Source of the DNA: Liolophura sinensis
Lineage: Eukaryota > Mollusca > Polyplacophora > Chitonida > Chitonidae
Length of the DNA: 64,000 bases
Direction of reading: 5' to 3'
Assembly (NCBI RefSeq): GCF_032854445.1
Contig: NC_088302.1
Coordinates: forward strand, 4,397,338 to 4,461,337
The notes below the pieces were generated by a model that searched no databases, had not been told where the DNA came from, and saw only the letters and a program-made list of their open reading frames with translations. The first letter of the stretch is position 1. Every line of letters starts with the position of its first letter. Both the position numbers and the translations under genes were made by a program. Below, piece by piece: positions 46,055 to 58,490 of the stretch.

Positions 46055-46384
46055 CCTTAATAAATCAAGACATTGTGGTAGGCTCCGATTTAGAAAGGAT
46101 CATTTCAGCTGGGATTGTCAATACAGTCCTAAAGCCAAATTCCATCATTATCATAAACGCCAACAAAGCTCGCCATTTAGGTGTTAACTATTTGGGGATC
46201 ATTAAAGCTTGCCTTACTAAGGCATTTTCAATGTTGCTCTTTATTTCAACTTTCTTTCACACTTAATTCCTGTTTGAGCAGAGCAGTCGTTAAATGTAAG
46301 TGGGAGTTATTTCTCGATCATTGATCATCTGGTTAGAGCCGCCGGGACATTGCCACGGCTCATCAGGCGTCATTTACTGTTTCC

Positions 46385-46640
46385 ATAGAGTCGTGAGCTG
46401 GAGATCCTTGGTCCACCCCAGTCATTGATACGGCTTGGGAGTCGTGATTTACCGTTTGGCTGGAGCCGTCCATAAACATGAGTTAGAAATTATTTGTCCA
46501 TCCAAGTCATTGGTACGGCTCATTATGATTTCCCACTTGGATGGAAGCGTCCATAGATATGAATCGGAGATCCTTGGCCCTTTCCCAGTCATTTGCACGG
46601 CTCGTGAGTCGCTTGCAAATGCTGTAAAGTGATATACCCA
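46385..46640 (-). repeat. Exon-derived repeats, ~75-bp unit, about 3 copies (copy Y)
   Basis: Each unit matches the 3' part of the F5/8C exon at 33200-33354 (GGAGATCCTTGG, CCCAGTCATTTGCACGGCTC and GAGCCGTCCATA on the plus strand). The 5' half of the exon is absent. Same arrangement at 50070-50325 in Z. Confidence 0.75.
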
Positions 46641-46744
46641 CCTACAAATGTTACCTTTGTTGATATCTCTAAATGCAGACGTTATCTGCACACAATGTCT
46701 GACTGATTAGTTGACTGAATGGTGTTACCTGTGACCTGTTTTGG

Positions 46745-47060
46745 TGGTTCTTGTTGACAAATTTACCCCTATTGATATTCCCAACTGAAAAAGTTGCCTG
46801 CATTGATATTCCTAACAGTAAAAGTTACTTGTATTGATATTCCCAAATACAAAAGTTACCTGCATGGATATTCCCAACTGAAAAAGGAACCTATGTTGAT
46901 AATCTCACCTGAAAAAGTTACCTGCATTGGAATTCTCAACTGCAAATGGTATGTGCATGTATATTCCGAACTACAAAAGTCACCAGTATTGATATTCCCA
47001 ACAAGAAAAGTTACCTGTATAGCTATTCCTCATATCAAATTTTATCTGTACTGGTGATAC
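46745..47060 (-). repeat. 30-bp minisatellite, short array (copy Y)
   Basis: About eight units of the repeat seen at 33735-34740, then one 63-bp-type unit. Confidence 0.88.
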
Positions 47061-47588
47061 CATCCACGTCAAATTCACAGGCAAACGAATTGGAGAATTG
47101 AGATGAAGCGCAGCACACTGCCCCTAGAGCCACACTGGTGTCTTATACAAATTCACAGGCACCCACAACTCAGTTCCATATAGGTCATAATAAGTCATAA
47201 TCTCAGGAATTACTTAGACATCTAGATGTCAACATTTGTAAACTAACAGTCCCCCATAATGAAAGTTCCAGGTCAATCATTCCAAGACCAATTTACGATG
47301 TAACATTTAACACAAACCACCAATGAACTAATAAAGTAAAAACTAAGGCGGTCTGAGGTAAAGAAAATTAGTCAAGGGGTTTTAAAGGATGCCAAGAAGT
47401 TCTAGATGTGTAAATCTAATTATCTAATTACCCAATTTGTCAAAAGTATATATCGGAGTTGCTCTTTGCAACTGTGTATATATTCACTTTTATGGAACAC
47501 AGTGCAGTCCTAGCCCTGAGTAAAGTGGAATTAAAACATGCTTAGTTATGAAGAATAACAAAGATTCGGGACACTACGTCCATATTTA

Positions 47589-47776
47589 AACCGCCCGGCC
47601 CGAGCCATTGTACTGATACGGGTCAACCAGTCGTCGCACTATCCCCTTCACGCTGAATGCTAAGGAAGTTACAACTTCCTCTTTTAAAGTCTTATGTGTG
47701 ACTCGACCCATAATTGATCCTGGATCTACCGCTCCAAAAGTGGACGCTCTACCAACCGTGCTATCCGGGTCGGTCG
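47589..47776 (-). mobile_element. Partial SINE, family 2, at the Y/Z junction
   Basis: Only the head half of the SINE at 43616-44031 was carried over by the duplication. Its broken edge marks the breakpoint. Confidence 0.9.
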
Positions 47777-48976
47777 TCTGTGGTTGAGGTTGGTATCTGA
47801 GGCTGCGTGTTTCGTAAGGCCAGTGTTACATATTGGTCTTCTAACGAGGACAAGGTCAAATAACACACTCATATGTGGAAGAGGTTGCTACCTGAGGAGG
47901 CGTGTTTCGTGGGGCTGCTACCCGAGGAGGCGTGTTTTGTAAAGCCAATGCTAAATACTGCTCTCCCTACAATATTTCTCACTAAAAGTAAAAGAAAGCT
48001 AAAATATGAAACAAGGCTCATCGTACTGACAACTGAAAATTGTGGGTAAAATACTTTCATTTCTTTTGGGCCTTTTTCAGACTTTTTTTAAAGACATTCC
48101 AATATTTGAATACTATGTTGGGCTTTATGAGCCTTACGGATGCAGTCTAAGAACATCGCTTTTTCCTGATGTTGACCATAAGGAAGGAATTTTTTTACAT
48201 GGGTAATACAAAGAGATATTCGAATATTCAGTGTCGTTATTAGAGTTAGAAAAACTTCCTGTGAGGTCAGAGTTTCTAAACTCTGATAGTATGGTTCATA
48301 AATCCCACCTTACAATTCAACTGTTTGGACGTCTTTAACTCTTTTCACACAAATGTACAAAAATGAATGAAAGTATATTTGCGTATACTTTTAAGTGGTC
48401 TATTTAGTGATGCCTACTTTGATTTTTACAGGTTTTTCTTTAATTTTTCTTTAGTGACAGGCTCCTATCTTAGATGTTGTGTGCTGTAGATCCACTGTGG
48501 ATATTGTTCTGCGAGGAAAATGTGTCAATACACTCACCAGGAAGAAGAGCTGGGGCTGAAAGAGAAATTTTTACAAAAAAAAATTACAATTGATCCTTTT
48601 ACGTTTAAAATAGCTGTTTCACTTAACATACATTCAGTGTTAATTGAATGGATACAAACCAAAACCGAGAATTCAGCATTTAGCATGACGCTGTTGTGTG
48701 TAATGTCGTTAGCAAGACGGGAATCCAGTGCACTCAATGGCCTAACGATCCCCAGTGTCACATTCAATACCGCTTGCCTTGGGGTAACGCGTCTCTGACT
48801 GAAGCCAGTATACTTGATACGATTCTTTAGGGATGAAGAAAGGTGGACTGGACACATAACTTTGCACATTTCCAGTAAACATGATGTTTTAGAACCGTAA
48901 AAAAGATAACTGTTAAGGTTAAAGTCAATCAAGGTTACGATAATCACGGCTGACATAAACAGACAAAAAGACAACC

Positions 48977-49094
48977 CGTTATTCCCAGTCCCGTAGACAG
49001 ACACAGCTGTAATTGTCACGGCGTTTGTCACGACTGGAGTAATGGGCACCAACGCATCCCAATGATCCCTCCAAGCAAACTTTGCAAGAGTAAC
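48977..49094 (-). pseudogene. F5/8C-like exon, copy Z, lost its donor
   Basis: Acceptor and first part as in copy X. The end of the exon and the GTATG donor are deleted, and the sequence passes into intron-like GTCTTTTTGTC. Confidence 0.65.
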
Positions 49095-49187
49095 CTGTTT
49101 AGAGCAGCAGTCCAAAGGTGACAACATTAATTTAAATCACTAAGTAGTATGGAGATGAACACATTTAAAATTCGCCTAAAAAGTTCG

Positions 49188-49381
49188 ACTCATGCTGGCT
49201 TCCTCTCCGGTCGTACGTGGGAAGGTCTGACAGCAACCTCCGGATGGTCGTGGGTTTCCCCCGGGCTCTGTTCGGTTTCCACCCACCATAATGCTGGCCG
49301 CCGTCGTATCAGTGAAATATTCTTCAGTACGACTTAAAACACCAATCAAAATAAATCTATAAATAAAAAAAATAAATAAAT
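49188..49381 (+). mobile_element. SINE, family 1, truncated (copy Z)
   Basis: Same insertion as 45484-45688. The right duplication AAAAAGTTCG is at 49382-49391. Confidence 0.9.
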
Positions 49382-49555
49382 AAAAAGTTCGACTTTTCGT
49401 GAATAAAGATTGTAATTTACAATCCCGTGGACATGAATCCGACACTTTTATATCCTACATTGATATCCTGCTAATTAACGACATTACCACAAGCACCATT
49501 TTTAGAAACTCATTTCCAGCACCGCCATATTAACCAATTCTCAAATCCCCTTTCA

Positions 49556-49735
49556 AGTCCAGCTTATGCTGGCTTCCTTTCCGTATGTAAGTGGGAAGGT
49601 CTGCCAATAACCTGCGGCTGGTTGTAGGTTTCGCTAGGGCTCTACCCGGTTTCCACCCACTATAATGCTGGCCGACGTCGTATATGTGAAATCAAATATG
49701 TAAAACACCAATCAAATAAATAAATAAATAAATCA
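49556..49735 (+). mobile_element. SINE, family 1, truncated, shared copy (Z)
   Basis: Equivalent to 32270-32458, with a small deletion in the tail. Confidence 0.86.
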
Positions 49736-50429
49736 AAGCCCTTAATAAATCAAGACATTGTGGTAGGCTCCGATTTAGAAAGGATCATTTCAGCTGGGAT
49801 TGTCAATACAGTCCTAAAGCCAAATTCCATCATTATCATAAACGCCAACAAAGCTCGCCATTTAGGTGTTAACTATTTGGGGATCATTAAAGCTTGCCCT
49901 ACTAAGGCATTTTCAATGTTGCTCTTTATTTCAACTTTCTTTCACACTTAATTCCTGTTTGAGCAGAGTAGCCCTTAAATGTAAGTGGGAGCTATTTCTC
50001 GATCATTGATCATCTGGTTAGAGCCGCCGGGACATTGCCACGGCTCATCAGGCGTCATTTACTGTTTCCGTAGAGTCGTGAGTTGGAGATCCTTGGTCCA
50101 CCCCAGTCATTGATACGGCTTGGGAGTTGTGATTTACCGTTTGGCTGGAGCCGTCCATAAACATGAGTTAGAAATTATTTGTCCATCCAAGTCATTGGTA
50201 CGGCTCATTATGATTTCCCACTTGGATGGAAGCGTCCATAGATATGAATCGGAGATCCTTGGCCCTTTCCCAGTCATTTGCACGGCTCGTGAGTCGCTTG
50301 CAAATGCTGTAAAGAGATATACCCACCTAAAAAAGTTACCTTTGTTGATATCTCTAAATGCAGACAATATCTGCACACAATGTCTGACTGATTGGTTGAC
50401 TGAATGGTGTTACCTGTGACCTGTTTTGG

Positions 50430-50740
50430 TGGTTCTTGTTGACAAATTTACCCCTATTGATATTCCCAACTGAAAAAGTTGCCTGCATTGATATTCCTAA
50501 CAGTAAAAGTTACTTGTATTGATATTCCCAAATACAAAAGTTACCTGCATGGATATTCCCAACTGAAAAAGGAACCTGTGTTGATATTCTCACCTGAAAA
50601 AGTTACCTGCATTGGTATTCTCAACTGCAAATGGTATGTGCATGTTTATTCCGAACTACAAAAGTCACCAGTATTGATATTCCCAACAGGAAAAGTTACC
50701 TGTATAGCTATTCCTCATATCAAATTTTATCTGTACTGGT
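50430..50740 (-). repeat. 30-bp minisatellite, short array (copy Z)
   Basis: Same array as in unit Y, with point differences. Confidence 0.88.
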
Positions 50741-51271
50741 GTTACCATCCACGTCAAATTCACAGCCAAACGAATTGGAGAACTGAGATGAAGCGCAGCA
50801 CACTGCCCCTAGAACCACACTGGTGTCTTATACAAATTCACAGGCACCCACAACTCAGTTCCATATAGGTCATAATAAGTCATAATCTCAGGAATTACTT
50901 AGACATCTGGATGTCAACATTTGTAAACTAACAGTCCCCCATAATGAAAGTTCAAGGTCAATCATTCCAAGACCAATTTACGATGTAACATTTAACACAA
51001 ACCACCAATGAACTAATAAAGTAAAAACTAAGGCGGTCTGAGGTAAAGAAAATTAGTCAAGGGGTTTTAAAGGATGCCAAGAAGTTCCAAATGTGTAAAT
51101 CTAATTATCTAATTACCCAATTTGTCAAAATTATATATCGGAGTTGCTCTTTGCAACTGTGTATATTTTCACTTTTATGGAACACAGTGCAGTCCTAGCC
51201 CTGAGTAAAGTGGAATTAAAACATGCTTAGTTATGAAGAATAACAAAGATTCGGGACACTACGTCCATATT

Positions 51272-52060
51272 TACTCTCAATGTGCTTATACTCATTGTAA
51301 AACTTAAGAATACGTAGAGGGACGGCGTTTGATAAAATATCTTTGACTCAGTGCTTTTCAAATAACGATGTGCGACGTTGACACACAGACACAAGAGCCA
51401 AGAACAGCTGAACAACTTGGCACTAAGTTTTTAAAGGACACATCCACACTGAAACGGCATAAAAACGAAATTCTCCTGGACACCAAAGTTGAATATAATC
51501 AGACGCTTTTTATACCACTGATCTGACACTTTTCTCTATGACATAACCTAACTCTTCAACCTTTTCAACCTCATCTGCGACCAATATTTTGAAACATTCT
51601 GTGAGAACTATTTGATGTACAGAAAAAAATTGCACAGTTTTATGAAACTTTGCATCTTTAGTGACTCAAACAAATCATTTTAGTGTCATTTTTATAATAA
51701 TTGTATACGTACATTTCACTGAAAATTGCTTTACAGATTGAAAAGGTTGAATATTTACCGCATGATTGCCTCTCCAGGGACTCGACCACAGTGGTAGCCA
51801 AACATCACCACTCCCCCCCCTCCCCCACCCCCACTCCTAATAAAACTGAACAAAACTTAAAATGGAGATAAAAAGGATGCTCGTGGTACAGTAACAAGAT
51901 ATCAATATTTGATGACTTTTGTTTTGTCCCCAATTTTCCATGTTTATTGATCCATAAAGGCGTCTCTTTGTACCATGCAGCCTTTCCACAGTTGGGAGTG
52001 GACTGGCTGGTTTGATTTGCAGCCATTCACCAGCTTTCTGACGGCTATAAATTTTAGATG
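51272..52060. other. Right flank of the second large copy
   Basis: Matches copy X between about 36710 and 38310 with internal deletions. It ends near the block CAGCTTTCTGACGG, also at 38280. No exon supported. Confidence 0.6.
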
Positions 52061-52067
52061 AGTTTAT

Positions 52068-52210
52068 ACGGACACCGGGACAACCAGATATGTTTCCTTG
52101 CTCCAGCCTCTCAGTGCTGAGCGCCCAGAGAGGCAGTCACAAGTACCATGTTTAAAGTCTTTGGTATGACCCGACCCGAGTTTGATCCCTGGTTTCCAGG
52201 GACTTCGAAG
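52068..52210 (+). mobile_element. Probable SINE fragment (tRNA-like B box)
   Basis: CTCAGTGCTGAGCGCCCAG, then TTTAAAGTCTTTGGTATGAC and GAGTTTGATCCCTGG resemble a mollusc SINE as I remember it. No duplications seen. Confidence 0.4.
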
Positions 52211-53200
52211 GGTGGAAGGAACACAATAAGTTGTACATCCTTATTCAAGTGCACCATTTGTTTCAACATATACTGTAATTCTTCAATCCTTACGGCATGT
52301 TTACAAAGTTTTTATTCAAGAATATTCTGAAGGCGCATTACTCAGTGTAGACTGAAAAAATGTTTTTGAGGCCATGAAATTGGGCAATCCAACTGATGTA
52401 GTTGTTTTTCTCCAAGTCTAATTATAAATTTGCACAAATTCCACCGGAAGCTGCTTTTTTATATGCAAAAGTTTGAGAAATTACGGTAGTTCATAGGATC
52501 GCCTTGAATCATAAACACAAAGGTTCTCTTTCCCTTAGTAAGGGTGAAAGCTTTGCAGTGCTGAAAAGGATCGATACACGCATCTGACGGAAACACCTCC
52601 TCCTATATCTTGTACACTTCAGAACGACAACTTGTATCCCAGTCGATGCTGTAATGAGCCCATGGACTTAACAACTAGACCTATTAACCAGTAACTCATC
52701 ACTTGGCATCCAGTGAATCTGCTGTGTCTTCTACCAACAAACGTGTACATGTATATTTTGAAATGAATATTTGAGAAGATTTTGTTTTCTTTTCTTATTT
52801 AGAGCAGGATTTATTGTCAATTTTGAATTGTAAATTCTTCGTCGTATATAATGACAATGCGTATATTGTTTTATTCTCGCAAAAACAATGTTACATAAAC
52901 TAATGTTTAGCCAAGACATTTGTGTTGCGAGTGTCCCAAACTATTTAACCAGTTTACAAAAAAGCACAGAAATAAAACGTAGGTGAAGTGAATGTGCTAT
53001 GTTTAAGACAGACCAGCCGCTGACAGACCAAGTTTGGTACATACCCTACTTCAAGTGTTGTCATGACATGTATGCGCAGTTTTGTATGTTTTCTGTAATT
53101 TATCTAGTTTCGCCCATTAAAATGTGACTAAGACGTTAAATAAGACAGAAAATTAACTAACCAGGTTTTGTTGTTGCATAACCATGGGATAAGTATTTTA
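52211..53200. other. No gene recognised
   Basis: AT-rich, short frames only. Confidence 0.5.
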
Positions 53201-53202
53201 TT

Positions 53203-53262
53203 TTTTCATTTATTTCATAAGTGTGTTACACCGTACTCAATAATATTTCACTTAAGTATGAT
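53203..53262 (-). mobile_element. SINE family 1 tail fragment
   Basis: TTATTTCATAAGTGTGTTAC and ACCGTACTCAATAATATTTC match the inverted 3' end of family 1. Confidence 0.6.
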
Positions 53263-53514
53263 GTATCGGTTTTATAGGCGGAGGAACCCAAAGTGGCGAG
53301 GGCAAAACGCCAAACTTTAGCGTGTTACTGATTTAAAGGCCGAGGAATCCACAGTGGCGAGGGTAAATCACGGAACTTTAGCATGTTACTGATAAGTTGT
53401 CCTCACACCTGACCTAGAGATGTCCACACCATTTTATGTTTTGTCAAGATCATATATGCATACCATAACATGGTGTCGGACATGGAGTCAGGAATTGTCA
53501 AGGAGTTGTCAGTT

Positions 53515-54200
53515 ATTCAGGTAGTAGACAAGACAACACATTTGTCAGGCATTGAATTATCCGTCTAGTAAACAGGACAACACATTTGTCAGGTACTGAG
53601 TTATTCAGGTAGTAGATATGAGAACACATTTGTCCAGCACTAAGTTATTAGTCTACAGGAGAACACATTTGTCAGGCATTAGGTTATTCAGGTGGTAGAC
53701 AGGACAACACATTTGTCAGGCACTGCGTTATTCGGGTAGTAGACAGGACAACACATTTGTCAGGCATTAAGTTATTCAGGTGGTAGACAGGACAACACAT
53801 TTGTCAGTCTCTGAGTTATTCAGGTAGCAGATAGAACAACACATTTGTCAGTCACTGAGTTATTCGGGTATTAGATAGAACAACACATTTGTCAGTCACT
53901 GAGCTATTCAGGTAATAGACAGGACAACACATTTGTCAGTCACTGAGTTATTCGGGTAGCAGATAGAACAACACATTTGTCAGTCACTGAGTTATTCGGG
54001 TATTAGATAGAACAACACATTTGTCAGTCACTGAGCTATTCAGGTAATAGACAGGACAACACATTTGTCAGTCACTGAGTTATTCGGGTAGTAGACAGGA
54101 CAACACATTTGGCAGGCATTAAGTTATTCAGGTAGTAGATAGGACAACACATTTGTCAGTCACTGAGCTATTCGGGTAGTAGATAATACAAGACAATTGT
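53515..54200 (+). repeat. Minisatellite, 44-bp unit, about 15 copies, with higher-order structure
   Basis: The unit contains GACAACACATTTGTCAG and TCACTGAGTTATTCGGGTAG. From about 53820 to 54085, three successive variants repeat twice in the same order, giving a 132-bp higher-order unit. Confidence 0.92.
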
Positions 54201-54423
54201 CTGCAACTGATTTATTCATGCTTTATGCTATGCTATAGTACAATATATATGCCAGTCACTGAGTTATTCAAGTAATACATAAGATAACACACTTGGCAGT
54301 TAGTAAGATATCCAAGTAGAACATGGCATACCACATTTGTTAAGAAATCAATATTCAGATATGTATTTTTTTAATATGATAATACCTTTGGCAGTGAAAA
54401 AAATATTAAGGTTCCATTAAACA

Positions 54424-54656
54424 GATTTATTTCTTTATTTGATTGGTGTTTTACGCTGAACTCAAGAATATTTCACTTATACGACGGCGGCCAGCATTAT
54501 TGTGGTGCTGGGGAGGAAACCAACAACTATCTACAGTTGCAGGAGAAGAACCAACATGAGCTGCAGTTGAACTCGCAGCGATCACATTGGTGTTAGGCTC
54601 ATGCATGCGCCATTGTCTTGCCCTAGCGCGCTAATCACTCGGCCACTGCGGACTTG
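54424..54656 (-). mobile_element. SINE, family 1, diverged
   Basis: Inverted tail (GATTGGTGTTTTACGCTG) to head (GCGCTAATCACTCGGCCAC). Many substitutions and small indels, so older than the other full copies. Confidence 0.82.
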
Positions 54657-54908
54657 CTGTGGATTATTCAGGCCGCAGATAGGACCAGACCAGATTTGTC
54701 ATGATCATACACTGAGTTCACAGACTCAGGATAACATGGGTAGGATAACGGCTAGTAAAACTTCAATAAAGCAATTTGCCAGATATTAAATTATCCATGT
54801 TCAGTAGCAGACCTATATAGATTTCAAACATTCAGCTGGATTTTATTCAGTCAACTAAAAAAAATCTGAAAAAAGCACTAAACGAAGATGGTTATAGGAT
54901 AGAAATAT

Positions 54909-55065
54909 ATATTTATTTATTTATTCCTTTGAATGGTGTTTTACACCGTAATCAGGAATGTTTCACTTATTCGACGGCAGCCAGCATTATGGTGGGAAAA
55001 ATCCGAGCAGAGCTACCATGCATGAGGTGCTCTAGGACGCTAAATACCATGGCCACTTAGGCCCC
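54909..55065 (-). mobile_element. SINE, family 1, internally deleted
   Basis: Inverted tail and the first body part, then a jump to head sequence ending CATGGCCACTTAGGCCCC. Confidence 0.78.
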
Positions 55066-55149
55066 AGTTATGATACAGTGTTCGATAGTATTTTATAATG
55101 TGGCTGTCTACATTTTTTCATGGTGTTTGTAATGGCGAATTGTCAAAAG

Positions 55150-55400
55150 GGCAAGACGGGCTGGGCAGGGTAAGACGGTCAAACGCTGGCTCCCTGCGAC
55201 CCTCATCCTTCATGCACCCATCAGGTCGCGCGTTCGATTCCAGTCTCGGCACATAAACTCCGGATTTTAATCAGAGGGTGTGTCAGGTAGTTGGCATTGC
55301 GGTTGCCTCGACCCATAAACCTAACCGCCGTGATGAAATTGAAAAATTCTTACGTTCGGCTTCGTTAACCACAAATCAAACAATGAAAATAAAAACTGTA
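55150..55400 (+). mobile_element. tRNA-derived SINE, family 3
   Basis: B-box-like GCGCGTTCGATTCCAGTC, body block GTCAGGTAGTTGGCATTGC and ACCCATAAACCTAACCGCC, then ACAAATCAAACAATGAAAAT. Different from families 1 and 2. A fragment of a similar body lies at 58990-59110. Ends approximate. Confidence 0.6.
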
Positions 55401-56110
55401 TATATAAATAAATATATGACCTGCGGGAGTGACTTGTACTGGGCGGTATGAAAAACTGATGCCACTATATAATCTTTTATTATAAAGCTTTGCCGGATTG
55501 TGTAAACCTATCAGCGCGGCGATATAACAGACCTACACCTTCATGCACCATTGAAAATGCATTTAGCCGGCTATGACAAAGAATTCTATATTACGTGGAT
55601 GACAAATTCTGCATGTCCTATGGAAACATAAAGAATACACTGGATTAATTAGTCTCGATGTGGCATTAATAAAGTAGCCGAATTGTACAAGTCTGCCTGC
55701 ATGGGGTTTAACTGGGGTGCATGGACGAGATGGGACATGTTGGAAGTTTAGCTGCATTTTAGCTTTAAACGAAGCCTCATGCATGTATGCTATATCTGTA
55801 TATTTATATTTCTTGATAAGGTGAAAAGAATGTTATTGTAAGATATTGGAAATCACAAGTCCTCGCACGCCCCAAATCTGTTGTATGCGTAACAGCCCAC
55901 AGTAGGCTATACCATACTATACAGTGACTAATAAGCTCCCTATATACGTTTAACTTGAACAATTATATATGAATCGTGATACTTAGGCCTAATCCCGAGC
56001 AGCAATGATTATATTTCCGATTATACGGTATGCCATTAAACATTTGCTTGAAGTTGGAATTGTGTAATGTATAAGCTGGTTGCGAACTGTGGGTATGTGT
56101 TAGATAGGCC
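55401..56110. other. No gene recognised
   Basis: AT-rich, short frames only. Confidence 0.5.
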
Positions 56111-56122
56111 TATACATGTGTA

Positions 56123-56360
56123 GGGGCCTCCGTGTCTCAGTTGGTTATCGTGCTAGCGCAGCGTGATGACCCAGCAGCCTCTCACCAATGCGGTCGCTAT
56201 GAGCTCAAGTCCAGCTCATGCTGGCTTCCTCTCCGGCCGTGCGTGGGAAGGTCTGCCAGCAACCTGCGGATGGTCGTGGGTTTCCCCCGGGATCTGCCCG
56301 GTTTCCACCCACCATAATTCTTGAGTACGGCGTAAAACACCAATCAAATAAATAAACAAA
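56123..56360 (+). mobile_element. SINE, family 1, with a small deletion
   Basis: Flanked by TATACATGTGTAG (56111-56123) and TATATATGTGTAG (56361-56373). Complete head; about 30 bp missing before the tail block ATTCTTGAGTACGGCG. Confidence 0.9.
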
Positions 56361-56669
56361 TATATATGTGTAGACAAGACACAGATGTATTTCCTAATAT
56401 GTAGTCCTGCAGAAAGCACATGTAAGCCCTATAGTCCTGCTTGCCGTTATAATAGGGCCATGCCTCAGTACTGTGCTGATTCTGCTTACAATTATGTATT
56501 CATTTCCTTGTATTTTGTTTACTGCACGTAGACTGAATTCAAAGTAGGTTGACAGATATATTATTTAGCCATACGCTCTGTTTTATGTTTTACGTTGACA
56601 CTAATCGTGTCGTTGCATCCGGTAAACTAGGAAACCTGTTTTTTTTTTTTGTTTTTTTTTTGTTTGAGC

Positions 56670-56795
56670 AAGTATTCTGGTGGCGGGTTTCCCCGGGGTC
56701 TGCCTTGCTTCCCACCACCATAGGCTTCATGGCGACCCCCTTCGCATGAATGAAAATATTCATGAGTACAGAGTAAAACATCGATCAAATAAATA
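56670..56795 (+). mobile_element. SINE family 1 fragment, diverged
   Basis: GGCGGGTTTCCCCGGGGTC, ACCACCATAGGC and ATCGATCAAATAAATAAA match the 3' half of family 1. Confidence 0.7.
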
Positions 56796-56799
56796 AATA

Positions 56800-58030
56800 C
56801 ATTTATTTATTTAAGCTTAATTATAGGTAGGCCTATACCTTATAAGTTGATGGGATGGTTTGATATGTATATAATCATAGAGCGCCGCATACAATGTGCT
56901 ACAGCAGGTAGCCTAAATAGCTTAGGGTATACGGTACATAAAAACTATTGCATCATCACAAAATGTTTATGTTAACAATAACCTTGTGTAGGGATCCGGA
57001 TTTCATGATGCAAGCGATGCCAGTCAACAATCCACTGGTCCCTTGTAGGCCTCAGTCAGGTCAACATAAATATGCGGAACATCGGTAGACCCATACAATA
57101 ATGTTCAGGTGCGTCACAGTTAACGTGTGTGTTTCGGCATCATGGCGACGTCGATTTCATCATCCGTACCATGTCTGCACCCTGGAACTCAATAAACTAT
57201 TTCATTCACAAGTTGAGCCTGTAGACTGTGTACACAGAATTGCATCATACATCTCGTCCAAGTATGGAACGCTAACAAGACCACTCGCTGTTGTCTATAA
57301 TCGATATCAAACGCCATGTGGATGTATGCAAAGAGTACATATTCTCTGATTAAGGATATAAATGAAACTGTAGCACTGCATGACTTCGCAGTCACATTTA
57401 CAACACACTGTATGTAGCAATAATGATCAACACCACATGTCGGTGCCGGCTGGTGTGCGTACGTATACCGTATCCAACAATATTACCGTGTCTTCAATCC
57501 CCTCCATCAGAGCGCAAATCACTATTTCTATAGGATGTGAATACATGCATTGTTATAAACACTACGTCTTTCATTTTACTCGGTACCGTATTTGAGAGAA
57601 ATACTAGAACTCATTATACCGCGAACGGTGGAGTTCTGTGCTTAGAACGAGCTTCCATACACGCGGACGACAAAGGGAGCTAACCAGTCCATGGAGGCGG
57701 GAAAAGGCTTATACACGAAACACAAGTTGTGTGGGGTGCCACGAGGGTAGATGTTTTAGCAGATCCAGTGTTGTTTCATTCGATCCTTGGACCACTCCTT
57801 CGCTGATGATGACTAATGTGTACCATTGCCGTGATTCCTGGTAAGCTGAAGGCAGTGTGGATTATAGATTGTCGGGCCTGGCATATGGACAGTTTGTAGC
57901 AGAGATAAGTCAGTTTCAACAAAACAAGTTTACGACGTTGAGCGTGTAACACGTACTACTAACAGACCGCCATTGTACAAACCCAAGTCAAGACAGTTGG
58001 GTGCCGAGGACCAAATTGGAAAATAGAGCG
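56800..58030. other. Upstream region and 5' UTR of the transporter gene
   Basis: No exon or repeat recognised in most of it. The last few hundred bases before 58031 must hold leader sequence, but I cannot place a promoter or cap site. Confidence 0.4.
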
Positions 58031-58490
58031 ATGGGTTTTTGTAAAAAGGGTGACAAGGGCAGTGCCCAGATAACCAAGAAAGTTGAACTGAAGAAGCAAA
58101 TTACTCTTTTGCAAGGCGTGGCAATTATTATTGGGATAATTATCGGGTCCGGAATCTTCGTATCACCGGTAGGAATTCTGTTCCACGTGCGCTCCGTGGG
58201 CATGTCCATGGTAATGTGGGTGATATGCGGCATCTACAACACGTTATGTGCCCTGTGCTATGCCGAACTCGGGGCCTCTATACCCCAATCTGGCGGGGAG
58301 TATATGTACATCAAGAAAGCTTTCGGAGACTTCCCTGCCTTCATTTGTCTCTGGATAAACTTTCTTTTGATCTGCCCAGTCGGCATCGCGGCGGCATGTT
58401 TGATCTTCTCTACTTACCTGATAAAGCCTATATTTCCTGATTGTGACCCTCCCCAGCCGGCAGTAAGGCTTATTGCGGCTGTTATTATAT
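58031..58490 (+). CDS. SLC7 light-chain amino-acid transporter, first coding exon
   Basis: This exon encodes the N-terminus and first membrane segments of an SLC7 (LAT/xCT-type) amino-acid exchanger, which usually pairs with an SLC3 heavy chain in the plasma membrane. From the ATG at 58031 a basic cytosolic start (MGFCKKGDKG) is followed by VELKKQITLLQGVA. TM1 has the conserved IIGSGIFVSP, where substrate binds in this fold. TM2-TM3 have CALCYAELGASIPQSGGEY, and further membrane segments run to RLIAAVII. The match to xCT and LAT proteins is clear by eye; the substrate cannot be told from this part. A consensus donor GTAAGTATG starts at 58491, leaving one base of a split codon. Later exons are not seen in the window. 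Confidence 0.92.

Larger units (their letters stand above)
43848..47588. repeat. Tandem segmental duplication, unit Y
   Basis: This 3.7-kb unit is repeated head-to-tail as unit Z (47589-51271) with few substitutions and small indels; matching points are 3685-3746 bp apart. The left boundary lies inside the family 2 SINE. The right boundary follows CCATATTTA. Contents: SINE part, minisatellite units, F5/8C exon remnants, SINEs and 30-bp repeats. Confidence 0.93.
47589..51271. repeat. Tandem segmental duplication, unit Z
   Basis: Near-identical to unit Y. It begins inside the family 2 SINE (ACCGCCCGGCCCGAGCC) and ends at CCATATTTA, after which the sequence continues into the region matching 36710 onward of copy X. 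Confidence 0.93.
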
